DNA of 35,861 nucleotides, taken from assembly GCA_964463245.1 (NCBI GenBank), contig CAYXBU010000015.1:1-35861 (forward strand). The letters run 5' to 3'. This document shows positions 1 to 9,136 of the stretch, piece after piece; position 1 is the first letter of the stretch, and each line of letters starts with the position of its first letter. This DNA comes from CAMEON01 sp964463245. GTDB taxonomy: Bacteria > Bacillota > Clostridia > Oscillospirales > CAG-272. The notes under the pieces were generated by a model. That model saw only the letters and a program-made list of their open reading frames with translations, was not told the origin of the DNA and searched no databases. A program made the translations under genes and the position numbers.

Positions 1-45
1 GACACCGGGGAGACGGGACAGGGGGGCGGAAAGTAGGTCTTCCAT
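1..45 (-). CDS. recG: Probable ATP-dependent DNA helicase RecG, N-terminal 15 codons only
   Basis: An ATG at 43-45 on the minus strand is preceded by a strong Shine-Dalgarno (AAAGGAG, 5 nt spacer). It opens a frame reading MEDLLSAPLSRLPGV before the window ends. A short N-terminus of the form 'PLxxLPGVG' is typical of RecG, the helicase that remodels stalled replication forks and Holliday junctions, where this segment leads into the wedge domain. The start lies 39 nt after the stop of the preceding minus-strand gene, so the two may be co-transcribed. Only 15 residues are visible. The family call is pattern memory from a very short segment, but a real gene start here is well supported by the ribosome binding site. 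Confidence 0.5.
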   Translation of the reverse strand, partial: MEDLLSAPLSRLPGV

Positions 46-84
46 GGGGGCTCCTTTCTTTGTCTTCTGAAATCAGAATTATGC

Positions 85-1311
85 TCACTCGGTCAGAAGG
101 TAGATGTTCTCCCAATCAACATATATTGAGGAAGTATGGTTATAAATTCGGATCATTTCGTCCATTTTTTTCACAAAGACCTCTGTGCCGGGATCGTGAT
201 ACGCCGAAAAAGTCTTCAAAACGCTGTTTGCCATTTCCTGTGCGCTGTCCTGCAAATAGGCACCGCCTTCCTGCAAGTGCTCATCCACTTGATGCTTTTG
301 AGCGATTGGAACCTTCCCTACGAACCTGCCAACTGCCTTGCCGGCCGTTCCGAGTCCCTTCAGCACGTTCGATTCGACCGATCCGGAAGACAATCTTTCC
401 AAGTATTCGGAACAGCTCGTGAATAATGTTCTGTATTCGAGAGATCGTTCACTGATTTCCGTCCGCACACTATCTATGTATGTTTCATCAAAATTTCCGC
501 TGAGCATGATCTCTACCAGACACGCCAGTGAATACGCATACAACGACAACCTATAATATGCGTACTTCTTTTGCAGATCGGTCAAGGTGGATCTTACCTT
601 GGACTGCATTACGATCAGTTGTTTTGCTTCCAGCAATTCCGAAACTCTTTTTTGGTACGAGATCATGTTCTTTCGTGCCGTTCGTTTGATATCCAGCACC
701 TGCGTGTGATTATTGTTTACAAAAAGCTCGTTGTTCCAGTTATGCTTGTAGTTTGCGACCAATTTGGACAGTGTCTCTACATCCGCCTCGATCTCTGCCT
801 CTTTCTCGGTCTCCAAAAAGGACAATATCTGCTTTTGGGTTTCTCGTATTCCTTTTAGCTGCCGTTCTATCGAGAATAATGCCGCCGCCATCATGATGGT
901 GGCCGGATTGATCGACATTGCAACTTGATTTGGCGTGACCTGTTGCAGTTGAGCAAATTTCGAGCCACCCTCCGCCGTTTTGAAAGCTCCCCAGAAATTC
1001 CCATTCTTTGCCACCTTCAAGGTATCCCCGGCACTCGCATTCGCCAATCGATACAATCCCTCGGTGGGCAAAGCAGCCCTTTGGGTCAGCACTTGAAAAG
1101 CAGGGAGCAAGGAGGCAATACCTCCACCCAACACAGCCAACTCAGCAATCGGCACGGTCAGTGTTTGGGGCGTCTCGATCTGCCTGCGTGCATCCGCTAT
1201 CCGGTTCCCACTCAGTTCAATGAGATTCCAATCATCGTAGAATCCGTCTTTTCTAACATCGCTCTTGTTTGTATCATCGGTTTTCGGAATGACAGTCATG
1301 TTTGTATCCAT
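85..1311 (-). CDS. Uncharacterised 408-aa helical protein, AT-rich relative to neighbours
   Basis: I do not recognise a functional family. The ATG at 1309-1311 has a good ribosome binding site (GGTAGGAGGGTAAC) and lies 29 nt after the stop of the GH13 gene, so it is probably transcribed with it. The protein has no signal peptide. It shows a Gly/hydrophobic stretch at about residues 58-75 (LGGGIASLLPAF), a second hydrophobic stretch near 135-150 (NPATIMMAAALF) running into a long charged helix likely to be a coiled coil (about 150-200), more long helices to about 310, and a Gly-rich amphipathic stretch (NVLKGLGTAGKAVGRFVG) near 315-335. Long helices around a short hydrophobic hairpin recall alpha-helical pore-forming proteins, but that is speculation. 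Base composition is clearly lower in GC than flanking genes (26 of 60 bases G/C at 481-540, against 40 of 60 at 1741-1800), which suggests recent acquisition. I have an impression of similar hypothetical proteins in gut Firmicutes. Confidence 0.85.
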   Translation of the reverse strand: MDTNMTVIPKTDDTNKSDVRKDGFYDDWNLIELSGNRIADARRQIETPQTLTVPIAELAVLGGGIASLLPAFQVLTQRAALPTEGLYRLANASAGDTLKVAKNGNFWGAFKTAEGGSKFAQLQQVTPNQVAMSINPATIMMAAALFSIERQLKGIRETQKQILSFLETEKEAEIEADVETLSKLVANYKHNWNNELFVNNNHTQVLDIKRTARKNMISYQKRVSELLEAKQLIVMQSKVRSTLTDLQKKYAYYRLSLYAYSLACLVEIMLSGNFDETYIDSVRTEISERSLEYRTLFTSCSEYLERLSSGSVESNVLKGLGTAGKAVGRFVGKVPIAQKHQVDEHLQEGGAYLQDSAQEMANSVLKTFSAYHDPGTEVFVKKMDEMIRIYNHTSSIYVDWENIYLLTE

Positions 1312-1340
1312 GTTACCCTCCTACCGTGCATCATCTTTTT

Positions 1341-3317
1341 TCATTCGATCACGCTGATCTCCACTACACCCCCGCCATCCGGTTGCAGGATCAGCCGTCC
1401 CTCCGACAGCTCCACCTTGCCGACCGTGAGGATGAGCTCCGCCCTCTCCGGCACCTCCAACTCCACCTCCGTCATCCCTCGGTTGACCGCGACCAGCAGG
1501 GTCTTCCCAGGGTCGGTCTCGCTCCGACGACGGTAGGCGATCCAATCCGCGCCGTGCGCGGTGATGGCGAAATCCCCGTGATCCAGCGCGGGGTGCGCCC
1601 GCAACTGCCCCAGGGCGCGATAGTGCGCCAGCAGGTCGGCGCGAACGGGGTCATCCAAGTCGTCCCACGGAAAGGGCATTCGACAGAAGGGGTCGTGGTA
1701 GCCCTCCAGCCCCACCTCGTCGCCGTAGTACAGGGACGGGATGCCGAACACGGTGTACTGGAGCAGGGAGGCCAGCTTGAGCAGATGCGCCGCCGCCGTC
1801 CTGCGCGCGGGGGACAGGCGGGAGACCGCCAGCTCCCGGTTGGGGCGGTCGTAGTCCTCGGGGGCACTGCCCAGCACGGTCAGGATGCGCTCGGTGTCGT
1901 GGGTGCCGATCAGGTTCATCAGGGCATCCGACACATGGCGCGGATAGGTCGCGTACAGCTCGGTCAGCACATCGTACAGCACCTGTGCGTCCCGCTCGGT
2001 CACGAAGGCCAATATGCCGTTTCGCACGGGGTAATTCATCACGCTGTCCAGCTGGCCGCCCTGCAGGTAGCGGCGGCGGTGACCGTAGGCGGTCTTCTCG
2101 GCGGCGTTCTCCCAGACCTCCCCGATGATGACAGGGGTCTGTCCCCGCTCCTCGCCGGCGGTACGCACGGCAGCATGAAATTCATCCAAAAAGTCATCCG
2201 ACAGCTCATCCGCCACGTCCAGCCGCCAGCCGTCCACGCCGCGTCGGATGTAGTGCGCCCCCACCCCGTCGGCTCCGGTAAAGAAGCGGCGGCAGGACAG
2301 GTCTGCGTGGTTCAGCTTGGGCAGGATGGGGATCCCCCACCAGGAGGCATACTGCTCCGGCCACGCAGAGAACTCATACCAATCCCGATACGGAGACTCC
2401 GGGGACTGATATGCCCCGAGGTCGGGGTAGGTGCCGTAGCGGTTGAAACTGCGGCTGTCGTCCCCCGTGTGGTTGAACACGCCGTCCAGCACCACAGCCA
2501 TGCCGCGGGCGTGTGCCACCTCCAGCAGGTGATCCAGCGCGGCCTCCCCGCCGAAGCCCTCGTCCACGGCGAGGTAGTCCCCCGTGTCGTACTTGTGGTT
2601 GGAGTAGGCGCGGAAAATGGGGCTGAGATACAGCACCGTCACCCCCAGCTCGGACAGGTGATCCAGCTTCTCGGCCACCCCCCAGAGGTTGCCGCCGAAG
2701 AAGGTGTTGTTGGCAAGGCTGTCCCCCTGCCGCTCGGCGTAGGGGGGGATGCCGTGCGCCCAGTCCGACTCTAAGATCGCGCCCCGCTCCCCGACGGGAT
2801 AGGAGACCGCGCCCTCCCCTCGGGCAAAGCGATCCACGAACACATGGTACAGCACCCCGCGCCCGAACCGGGTCGGGACAGAGTCACGCGGGTCATAGAC
2901 CAGCAGGCGGAAGGCACTGCCGCCGTCCGCCCCCAGTTCAAAATCCAGATTATTGCAGCTGTCGGTGAACAGGGTGTCCTGCCGACGGACTAAGAGCAGG
3001 CGGTAGAAGAACAACCCGCTCCGCGCCTCGCCGCACAGGGCGGCGGTGTCCAGCGTCAGCTCGTAGGTGTCCGCGCCCTCCTCGAAGTCCGCATCACGGA
3101 AGCAAAAGGGGGTATCGGCGGCGGCCTCGCCGTCCCGATTGAGGCGGAGCACCACCGCCGTCACCCCCAAACGGCGCGGACAGGTCACCCGCAGGAGCAC
3201 CTGCTCCCCGCAGGCAAAGGAGCCGTAGCGGGTCAGATCCTGCCCTGCCCGCTCCCCCGTGCCGAACTTTTCAAATTTGACGGAGGCCTCACCCTCCCTG
3301 GGATTTTTGGGCAACAT
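1341..3317 (-). CDS. GH13 alpha-amylase family glycosidase (neopullulanase/cyclomaltodextrinase-like)
   Basis: A 658-residue glycoside hydrolase family 13 enzyme acting on alpha-1,4/1,6-glucans such as maltodextrins. All four GH13 signature regions are visible: DGVFNH at 278-283, GWRLDVADE with the nucleophile Asp367, IIGEVW with the acid/base Glu400, and GTHDTE with His473-Asp474. The first 140 or so residues form a beta-sandwich-like N-domain, as in neopullulanases and maltogenic amylases, and the end is a small C-terminal beta domain. There is no signal peptide, so it should act in the cytoplasm. The start has a GAGG ribosome binding site 7 nt upstream. It lies downstream of glycogen phosphorylase, separated by about 100 nt that hold a perfect hairpin. 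The pair fits intracellular glycogen or maltodextrin breakdown. The exact specificity (pullulan, cyclodextrin or maltodextrin) cannot be read from sequence. Confidence 0.93.
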   Translation of the reverse strand: MLPKNPREGEASVKFEKFGTGERAGQDLTRYGSFACGEQVLLRVTCPRRLGVTAVVLRLNRDGEAAADTPFCFRDADFEEGADTYELTLDTAALCGEARSGLFFYRLLLVRRQDTLFTDSCNNLDFELGADGGSAFRLLVYDPRDSVPTRFGRGVLYHVFVDRFARGEGAVSYPVGERGAILESDWAHGIPPYAERQGDSLANNTFFGGNLWGVAEKLDHLSELGVTVLYLSPIFRAYSNHKYDTGDYLAVDEGFGGEAALDHLLEVAHARGMAVVLDGVFNHTGDDSRSFNRYGTYPDLGAYQSPESPYRDWYEFSAWPEQYASWWGIPILPKLNHADLSCRRFFTGADGVGAHYIRRGVDGWRLDVADELSDDFLDEFHAAVRTAGEERGQTPVIIGEVWENAAEKTAYGHRRRYLQGGQLDSVMNYPVRNGILAFVTERDAQVLYDVLTELYATYPRHVSDALMNLIGTHDTERILTVLGSAPEDYDRPNRELAVSRLSPARRTAAAHLLKLASLLQYTVFGIPSLYYGDEVGLEGYHDPFCRMPFPWDDLDDPVRADLLAHYRALGQLRAHPALDHGDFAITAHGADWIAYRRRSETDPGKTLLVAVNRGMTEVELEVPERAELILTVGKVELSEGRLILQPDGGGVVEISVIE

Positions 3318-3358
3318 ACATATACCTCGATGTATCTCGTTTCGGTCTGCATAGCCGT

Positions 3359-3383
3359 CACGCGGCTCGCTCGGAGCCGCGTG
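3359..3383 (-). terminator. Perfect 10-bp hairpin between glgP and the GH13 gene
   Basis: CACGCGGCTC (3359-3368) and GAGCCGCGTG (3374-3383) are exact inverted repeats around a 5-nt loop, 35 nt after the glgP stop. No T-tract follows on the minus strand, so an intrinsic terminator is doubtful. It could instead set the relative expression of the two genes by partial termination or by mRNA 3'-end protection. Confidence 0.35.
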
Positions 3384-3417
3384 GCGGGGTATGGTCGTTG
3401 TCTGCCGCAGAGGGCGG

Positions 3418-5844
3418 TCACTTCACCGGCTTGAGCCGCCAGATGCGCTCCGCGTACTCGCGGATGCTCCGATCGGCGGTGAAGAAGCCGGAGTGCGCCG
3501 TGTTGAGCAAGGACATCCGTGTCCACGCCTGACGGTCGCGGTACTGCGCGACAGCGGCCTCATGGGTCATGCGGTAGGACTCAAAGTCGGCCAGACACAT
3601 ATAGGGGTCTGCCACACCGTGGCCGTTGAGCAGGTAGCCGGCAATATCCGCGAAGGACTCCCCGCCGAAGCCCACCGAGAGGGCATTCAGGATGCGCCCC
3701 AGCCGCTCGTTGTTGGCGTAGAAGTCCGACGAGCGGTAGCCGCGCAGCCACAGCTCCTCGACCTCGGTGCTGGTCAGCCCGAAGATGAACATATTCTCCT
3801 TGCCGACCGCATCCAACATCTCCACGTTCGCGCCGTCCAGCGTGCCGATGGTCAGGGCACCATTCATCATCAGCTTCATACAGCCGGTACCGCTGGCCTC
3901 CTTGCCCGCCAGCGAGATCTGCTCGCTGATGTTGGCGGAGGGCACCAGCCGCTCGGCGGTGGTCACATCGTAGTTCTCCAGAAACACCACGTTGAGCTTC
4001 TCACGGATGATCGGCTGGGAGTTGATCTCCTTGCTCAGCATACACAGCAGCTGGATGATCCGCTTGGCCATCTGGTAGCCCGGCGCGGCCTTGGCACCGA
4101 AGATGAAGGTGATGGGCTGAACGTCGCGGTTCGGGTCGTCCTTGAGGTCAAGGTACAGCCCGATGATGTTCAGCGCATTGAGCAGCTGTCGCTTATACTC
4201 GTGCAGACGCTTGATCTGGACATCAAAGAGAGAATGGGTATCCAGCCGCTGTCCGGTCTTCTCGTACAGGTGATTGGCAAATGCGATCTTGTTCTGATGC
4301 TTGATCTCCTGCACCCGCGCCAGCACCGACGGATCGTCGGCGAACTTGGCAAACTCCGCCAGTTGCTCGGAATCGTGGCGATAGCCCGTGCCGATGCACT
4401 CGTCCAACAGGGCGGCCAGACCGGGGTTGGAGTAGCAGAGCCAGCGGCGGTGTGCAATGCCGTTTGTCACGTTGTCAAAGCGTTCGGGGTACATCCGATA
4501 GAAGTCCTTGAACACGCTGTCCCGCAGGATCTGGGAGTGCAGCTTGGACACACCATTGACCGAGTGGGAGCCGATGACGGCAAGGTTGGCCATGTGTACC
4601 TGCCCGTAGCTGATGACGCTCATCTTGCCGATGCGCTGCCAGTTGCCGGGGTAGACCTGCCAGGCCTCGCGGCAGAACCGCTCGCTGATCTCCTTGATGA
4701 TGGCGTAGATGCGGGGGAGCTTGAGGCGGAAGAGATCCTCGTTCCAAGTCTCCAGAGCCTCCGGCATGACGGTGTGGTTGGTGTAGGAGCAGACGCGGGT
4801 CACGATGCGCCATGCATCATCCCACGGGAAGAAGTACTCGTCCACCAGGATACGCATCAGCTCGGGGATGACCAGCGTCGGGTGGGTATCATTGAGGTGG
4901 ATGGCGACCTTGTCCGGCAGGTTGGCGAGGGTGCCGTAGACCGCCATATGGTCGCGGATGATGCTCTGGCAGGAGGCCGAGCAGAGGAAATACTGCTGGG
5001 TTAGGCGGAGCAGCTTGCCCTCGGCGTGGTTGTCGGAGGGGTAGAGCACCTTGGTGATGGCCTCGGCGTTGGTGTTCTCCTCCATGGCGCGGGCATACTG
5101 TCCCTGCGTGAACAGACCCATGTTGAAGTCGTGGATGTCCCGCGCACGCCACAGGCGCAGGCGGCTGACCCCCTCGGAGTCGGCACCCGAGATCATCATG
5201 TCGTAGGGCACGGCCTCGATCTCCTCGGCATCCTCGTAGGAGATGTTGCAGTGACCGTCCCGCCACTCCTCGTGGATGTGCCCGCCGAAGCGGATGCGGA
5301 AGGTGCGGTCGGTGCGGGGCACCAGCCAGACCTCCCCGCCGGGCAGCCACACATCCGGCAGCTCGACCTGGATACCGTCCACGATCATCTGACGGAACAG
5401 GCCGTAGTCATAGCACAGCGAGAAGCCGGTCGCGGGATAGTCCAGCGAGGACAGCGAGTCCATAAAGCAGGCCGCCAGCCGTCCGAGACCGCCGTTGCCC
5501 AGACCGGCATCCGGCTCACAGTCGTACAGCTTCTCCAGCGAGAAGCCCATCTCCTCCAGAGCCTTGGCATATGTCTCGTCCAGCCCCAGATTGCAAAGGT
5601 TGGTCTTGAGCGACCGCCCCAGCAGAAACTCCATGCACATATAGTATACCCGCTTGGCACCCTTTTGGTTGACCTTCTTCTTGAAGCCGCCGCGCTTCTC
5701 GGTCAGGATGTCACGGACGGTCATAGCCGTGGCTTTATACATCTGGTCGGCACTCGCCTCGGCGGCCGTGCAACCAAAGTAGCGCGCCAGCTTGACCTCC
5801 AGATTATCCCGGATCTCGCCGGCTGTTAATTTCGGGTTTGACAT
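3418..5844 (-). CDS. glgP: Glycogen/starch/alpha-glucan phosphorylase
   Basis: An 808-residue GT35 phosphorylase, full length for the family. It uses phosphate to release glucose-1-phosphate from the non-reducing ends of glycogen or maltodextrin in the cytoplasm, with pyridoxal phosphate as cofactor. The PLP-binding segment EASGTGCMKLMMNGALTIG is present near residues 649-667, with the Schiff-base lysine at about Lys657. The usual 'GTGNMK' carries Cys in place of Asn. Other family landmarks are MEFLLGRSL, GLGNGGLGRLAACF and HLNDTHPTL. I chose the ATG at 5842-5844 because GGGAGG lies just upstream. The in-frame ATG 45 nt earlier has no ribosome binding site and would add residues not seen in the family. 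A -10 element lies about 70 nt upstream. The GH13 gene follows on the same strand. Confidence 0.96.
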   Translation of the reverse strand: MSNPKLTAGEIRDNLEVKLARYFGCTAAEASADQMYKATAMTVRDILTEKRGGFKKKVNQKGAKRVYYMCMEFLLGRSLKTNLCNLGLDETYAKALEEMGFSLEKLYDCEPDAGLGNGGLGRLAACFMDSLSSLDYPATGFSLCYDYGLFRQMIVDGIQVELPDVWLPGGEVWLVPRTDRTFRIRFGGHIHEEWRDGHCNISYEDAEEIEAVPYDMMISGADSEGVSRLRLWRARDIHDFNMGLFTQGQYARAMEENTNAEAITKVLYPSDNHAEGKLLRLTQQYFLCSASCQSIIRDHMAVYGTLANLPDKVAIHLNDTHPTLVIPELMRILVDEYFFPWDDAWRIVTRVCSYTNHTVMPEALETWNEDLFRLKLPRIYAIIKEISERFCREAWQVYPGNWQRIGKMSVISYGQVHMANLAVIGSHSVNGVSKLHSQILRDSVFKDFYRMYPERFDNVTNGIAHRRWLCYSNPGLAALLDECIGTGYRHDSEQLAEFAKFADDPSVLARVQEIKHQNKIAFANHLYEKTGQRLDTHSLFDVQIKRLHEYKRQLLNALNIIGLYLDLKDDPNRDVQPITFIFGAKAAPGYQMAKRIIQLLCMLSKEINSQPIIREKLNVVFLENYDVTTAERLVPSANISEQISLAGKEASGTGCMKLMMNGALTIGTLDGANVEMLDAVGKENMFIFGLTSTEVEELWLRGYRSSDFYANNERLGRILNALSVGFGGESFADIAGYLLNGHGVADPYMCLADFESYRMTHEAAVAQYRDRQAWTRMSLLNTAHSGFFTADRSIREYAERIWRLKPVK

Positions 5845-5913
5845 ATCAAAAACCTCCCTGCGGTGTATTGTTGGCTCATTGTCCTTCAAAAGTAACCCAT
5901 AGTATTATACCGC

Positions 5914-5919
5914 AACAAG
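5914..5919 (-). promoter_or_regulatory. Likely -10 box of the glgP promoter
   Basis: TATAAT on the minus strand, about 70 nt upstream of the glgP start. I see no good -35 at 16-18 nt, so the promoter may be activator-dependent, or the call may be wrong. Confidence 0.45.
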
Positions 5920-6036
5920 CGCAAAATATCCGTCGCTTTGTGTGGATGGCTGTTGAATTTTCTGTAAAATTTGCAAAGGAACGGGGATCATTTCAAAAAA
6001 AGCGCGGCAAATACCCGGCAAATGTCCTCTTTCCTC

Positions 6037-6065
6037 TTGCCATTCGGGCGAAATTGTGGTATCAT
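6037..6065 (+). promoter_or_regulatory. Sigma-A-type promoter for the beta-helix/amidase/ymdB unit
   Basis: TTGCCA (6037-6042), a 17-nt spacer and TATCAT (6060-6065). Transcription would start near 6072, giving a leader of about 55 nt before the ATG at 6127. The region 5890-6126 is divergent between this unit and glgP and holds no gene. Confidence 0.7.
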
Positions 6066-6126
6066 ATGGATGACCACCCCGTGACCTTGACTGCACTGTC
6101 AAAAACCTTTTTGGAGGGATCATTAT

Positions 6127-9123
6127 ATGCATATTCCGGTCTCCGGCGACTCGGTCGCCAACCGCCGCCTGTTTTTGCGCCATACGACCACCCTCTTGGA
6201 CTTTGCCCGCGATGCCGACGCCGCCGGTGTCGAGCTGATCAGCGGGCTGGACGAGGCTTTGGTCTGCCCCCTGCCCGCCGACCCGTCGCAGGAGCCGTTC
6301 GCCGACGGCACCCATGCCCTGCGGATGCACGCAACGGCGGATGCCGACGGCTCGGGTAGCCCCCTGTCCTTTGCCTGCCGCCTACGCACCCCCGCTGACC
6401 TGCGGCAGACCCCCACGCTGACCTTCTCCTTCTCGGCCTATGAGGGGGAGGTGACGGGTCGATATTTCCAGGAGATCAAGGAGAATATGTATTTCGTCAA
6501 GTCTCCCGACCCCGAGGTAATCAGTCGCTCCTTCCTGACCGTGACCCTATCGGGCGGCGGCAAGCGCGCCTGCCGTACCGTGCAGATCGTGGACTACGGC
6601 TACAACCGCATTTTCGCCAACTTCTCGGGCGAGGCGGTGCTCTCCTCGGTGGAGCAGATCCGCTTTGACTACATCATCGACGAGAAGGTACCCGCCTGGC
6701 GACACTATATCAAGCTCTGCCGTATCGGCGCCGGCATGGAGGTGGACTTCACCTTCAAGGGGAGCGGCATGGAGACCCTGTTTGAGGGGGAGAACGCGAC
6801 CCTCTCCCATGTATGCGGTGAGCTGACCGCCGTCTGCGGCGAGGGGGCGAGCATCCGCTTCCCCGACCTGACCGAGGCCGCCAACACCCTCTGCGACTTC
6901 TTCCTGCCCATCAAGAACACCCTGCTCCTGCGCATGGAGGCCGATGTCCCCGAGCTTGCGCTGACGGTGTCCTTCCGCACCGAGGGCCAGGAGGACTTCA
7001 CCCCCGAGAACCGCAAGACCTTCCGCTTGTCCTGCACGGATGCCCCCCGCACCTACCTGCTCAACCTCTCGGACTGTGCGGGCACGCAGGGGGATCTGGA
7101 GTCCCCACGGCGGCTGACCGGTCTGATCCTCTCCCCCGACCGCCCCTGCGTGCTGAAGATACGCAAGCTGTCCTTCGAGCAGGAGGAGCCCATCCGTCGG
7201 ACGGCGGGATGCTTCCGCACCTGCACCGCCGACCCGACCGCCGAGCGGGTGCTGTTTACGCTGGACACCGACCCGTCCTTGGCAGGTGCCGAGCTGCGCA
7301 TCTACGACGGCTTCATGGATGTGGTGCAGGATGACCGCGAGACCTTGGAGAAGCTGGAATGCATCGCCACCGCCCGCCTGACGGCTGACGGTCATGCCGT
7401 CCTGACCGCCCCCCTCTACCGTGGCCGGGTCACGCGGCTGGCCTCCCAGTTCATCGGCGGTGTCCTGACCGCCGAGGGGGAGTGGCACCCGCTGTCCAAT
7501 CGAGGCATCATCTCCAACTGGCGGGACTTCTCGGACGGCAACCCCTATGCCTTTACCCTGCCCGACCGCGTATTCGACGTGACCGACCCCGCCTTCGGCG
7601 CACAGGGAGACGGCTACACCAACGACACCGATGCCATCCAGGCGGCTCTGGATGCCTGCACCGCCGCAGGGGGCGGTCGCGTGCTCCTGCCGGGCTATCC
7701 TGCAGGCGAGGGGGACGGCTACGGCCGCCGCTACCTTGTGACCAACCTGCGCCTGCACAGCAACACCGACCTGCACATTCCCGAAGGGGTGGTGCTGTGG
7801 CAGTCCGATGATCCCGCGCACTACCGTGTCCTGCCCCGCTTTGGACACAACGTGTCCATGACGGGAGTCAACTGGCCCGCCAACCACTCCTCCGGCAACC
7901 TGCCCCTGATCTACGCCTTCCGCGAGTGCAATATTCGCCTGACGGGACACGGCATCATCCGTATGTGCGACACCGAGAGCCGCAGTCGTGACGGCTACTT
8001 CCGCTACATCGGCGACAATGTCTGTGTCGGCTGTTGTGATCGGATGCACGTCATCCCGATCGGGGTGATCGAGTGCGAGGGAGCCGAGGTGACCGACCTG
8101 TCGGTCATTCGTTCCAGCGGTCCCTTCATGATCCTCAATGCCAACAAGCGCATCTATGTCGGCGGAGTTCGGCTGGACGAGTGCAAGTGCACCGGTGCGG
8201 ACGGTATTTGGCCGTGCGGCTCGGAGGGAGTCGTGCTGGAGCGGGTCATGATGAACAACAACGACGACGGCATCTGCCTCACCGCCACCTTCAATGACCC
8301 CCGGGATATGCTCTGGTACTACGCCTACCCGGGCTGGCAACACGCCGTCCACGACTTGAAGCTGTTGCACTCCCGCCTGAGTTGCTACACCTTCACCGCC
8401 AGTGCCATATCCTTCTGTGTCTGGGGCACCGATGCGCCGGATCTGTCTACCGTGGAGGTGCGGAACATCACCTTCTATGACACCGCGCTGGAGGGGCGGC
8501 TGGCCATCGGCGGCTGGCTGGACAACCCCTACTACGGCGTATTCCCCTTTGACAATTCCGAGACCGACGACTACTCCCCCATCAACAGCCTGTCCATCCA
8601 TCAATGCGAGTTCCGCAGTCCGCTGGGCATTGATGCACTGCGCATCACCAACTTTGACAACGACTGCGGTCTGCACAGCCCCTCGAACTTTGAGTACGGC
8701 AGTTTCACCCGACGCCCCGCCGAGCAGAATCCCGGCTGGGTCACGGGACTCGCCAACTGGTGCTACAGCACCGCCGAGGCCGTCCGACAGGTGGAGCTGT
8801 ACGGAGTCCTCTGCGCCAGCCTACGCAAGCTGCCGAGGCAGGTCTGTGACCTCTGGCAGGGCTTGTACCTGACGGCAGGAGAGCACCGCATGACCTTCCG
8901 CTACAAGGCGGGCGGCAGCTTTACCGCCTTTGCGCGGGACAAGCAGGGCGATCCCATAGCCGAGGCCTCCTTCTACCAGACCCCCAACGGCTACTCCAAG
9001 GGCAAGGACTGGCAGGAGGGCGAGTTGGTCTTCACGGTTCCCGAGGACGGGCTGTATCGGCTGGGGCTGGATGCCGGGGAGGAGACCATCGTAGTATACG
9101 CGACCGACTTCAATATGAAATGA
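6127..9123 (+). CDS. Large GH28-like right-handed beta-helix protein without signal peptide
   Basis: A 998-residue protein in three parts. Residues 1-480 are beta-rich with no family I recognise, perhaps carbohydrate-binding-like sandwiches. From about 481 a pectate-lyase-superfamily/GH28 beta-helix begins with the usual signature (FGAQGDGYTNDTDAIQAAL, then a GGGRVLLP motif). Residues 900-998 look like a terminal beta-sandwich. GH28 polygalacturonases carry NTD, DD, GHG and RIK motifs. Here GADGI (Asp692) replaces NTDGI, Asp713-Asp714 (NNDDGI) are kept, and I find no GHG. It may be a diverged glycosidase or lyase, or an inactive relative. The N-terminus is charged with no hydrophobic signal, so it is probably cytoplasmic. 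GGAGGG lies 8-9 nt before the ATG. The amidase gene follows after 13 nt. Confidence 0.88.
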   Translation: MHIPVSGDSVANRRLFLRHTTTLLDFARDADAAGVELISGLDEALVCPLPADPSQEPFADGTHALRMHATADADGSGSPLSFACRLRTPADLRQTPTLTFSFSAYEGEVTGRYFQEIKENMYFVKSPDPEVISRSFLTVTLSGGGKRACRTVQIVDYGYNRIFANFSGEAVLSSVEQIRFDYIIDEKVPAWRHYIKLCRIGAGMEVDFTFKGSGMETLFEGENATLSHVCGELTAVCGEGASIRFPDLTEAANTLCDFFLPIKNTLLLRMEADVPELALTVSFRTEGQEDFTPENRKTFRLSCTDAPRTYLLNLSDCAGTQGDLESPRRLTGLILSPDRPCVLKIRKLSFEQEEPIRRTAGCFRTCTADPTAERVLFTLDTDPSLAGAELRIYDGFMDVVQDDRETLEKLECIATARLTADGHAVLTAPLYRGRVTRLASQFIGGVLTAEGEWHPLSNRGIISNWRDFSDGNPYAFTLPDRVFDVTDPAFGAQGDGYTNDTDAIQAALDACTAAGGGRVLLPGYPAGEGDGYGRRYLVTNLRLHSNTDLHIPEGVVLWQSDDPAHYRVLPRFGHNVSMTGVNWPANHSSGNLPLIYAFRECNIRLTGHGIIRMCDTESRSRDGYFRYIGDNVCVGCCDRMHVIPIGVIECEGAEVTDLSVIRSSGPFMILNANKRIYVGGVRLDECKCTGADGIWPCGSEGVVLERVMMNNNDDGICLTATFNDPRDMLWYYAYPGWQHAVHDLKLLHSRLSCYTFTASAISFCVWGTDAPDLSTVEVRNITFYDTALEGRLAIGGWLDNPYYGVFPFDNSETDDYSPINSLSIHQCEFRSPLGIDALRITNFDNDCGLHSPSNFEYGSFTRRPAEQNPGWVTGLANWCYSTAEAVRQVELYGVLCASLRKLPRQVCDLWQGLYLTAGEHRMTFRYKAGGSFTAFARDKQGDPIAEASFYQTPNGYSKGKDWQEGELVFTVPEDGLYRLGLDAGEETIVVYATDFNMK

Positions 9124-9136
9124 GGAGATACCTGCT

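Noticed and set aside
1302..5004. Long plus-strand frames (490 and 537 codons) across the amylase and glgP genes
   Set aside because: Antisense shadows of two proteins with complete catalytic motifs.
6547..8676. A 709-codon open frame on the minus strand opposite the beta-helix gene
   Set aside because: Shadow frame produced by GC-rich codons. The plus-strand protein has family motifs and a ribosome binding site; this one has neither.
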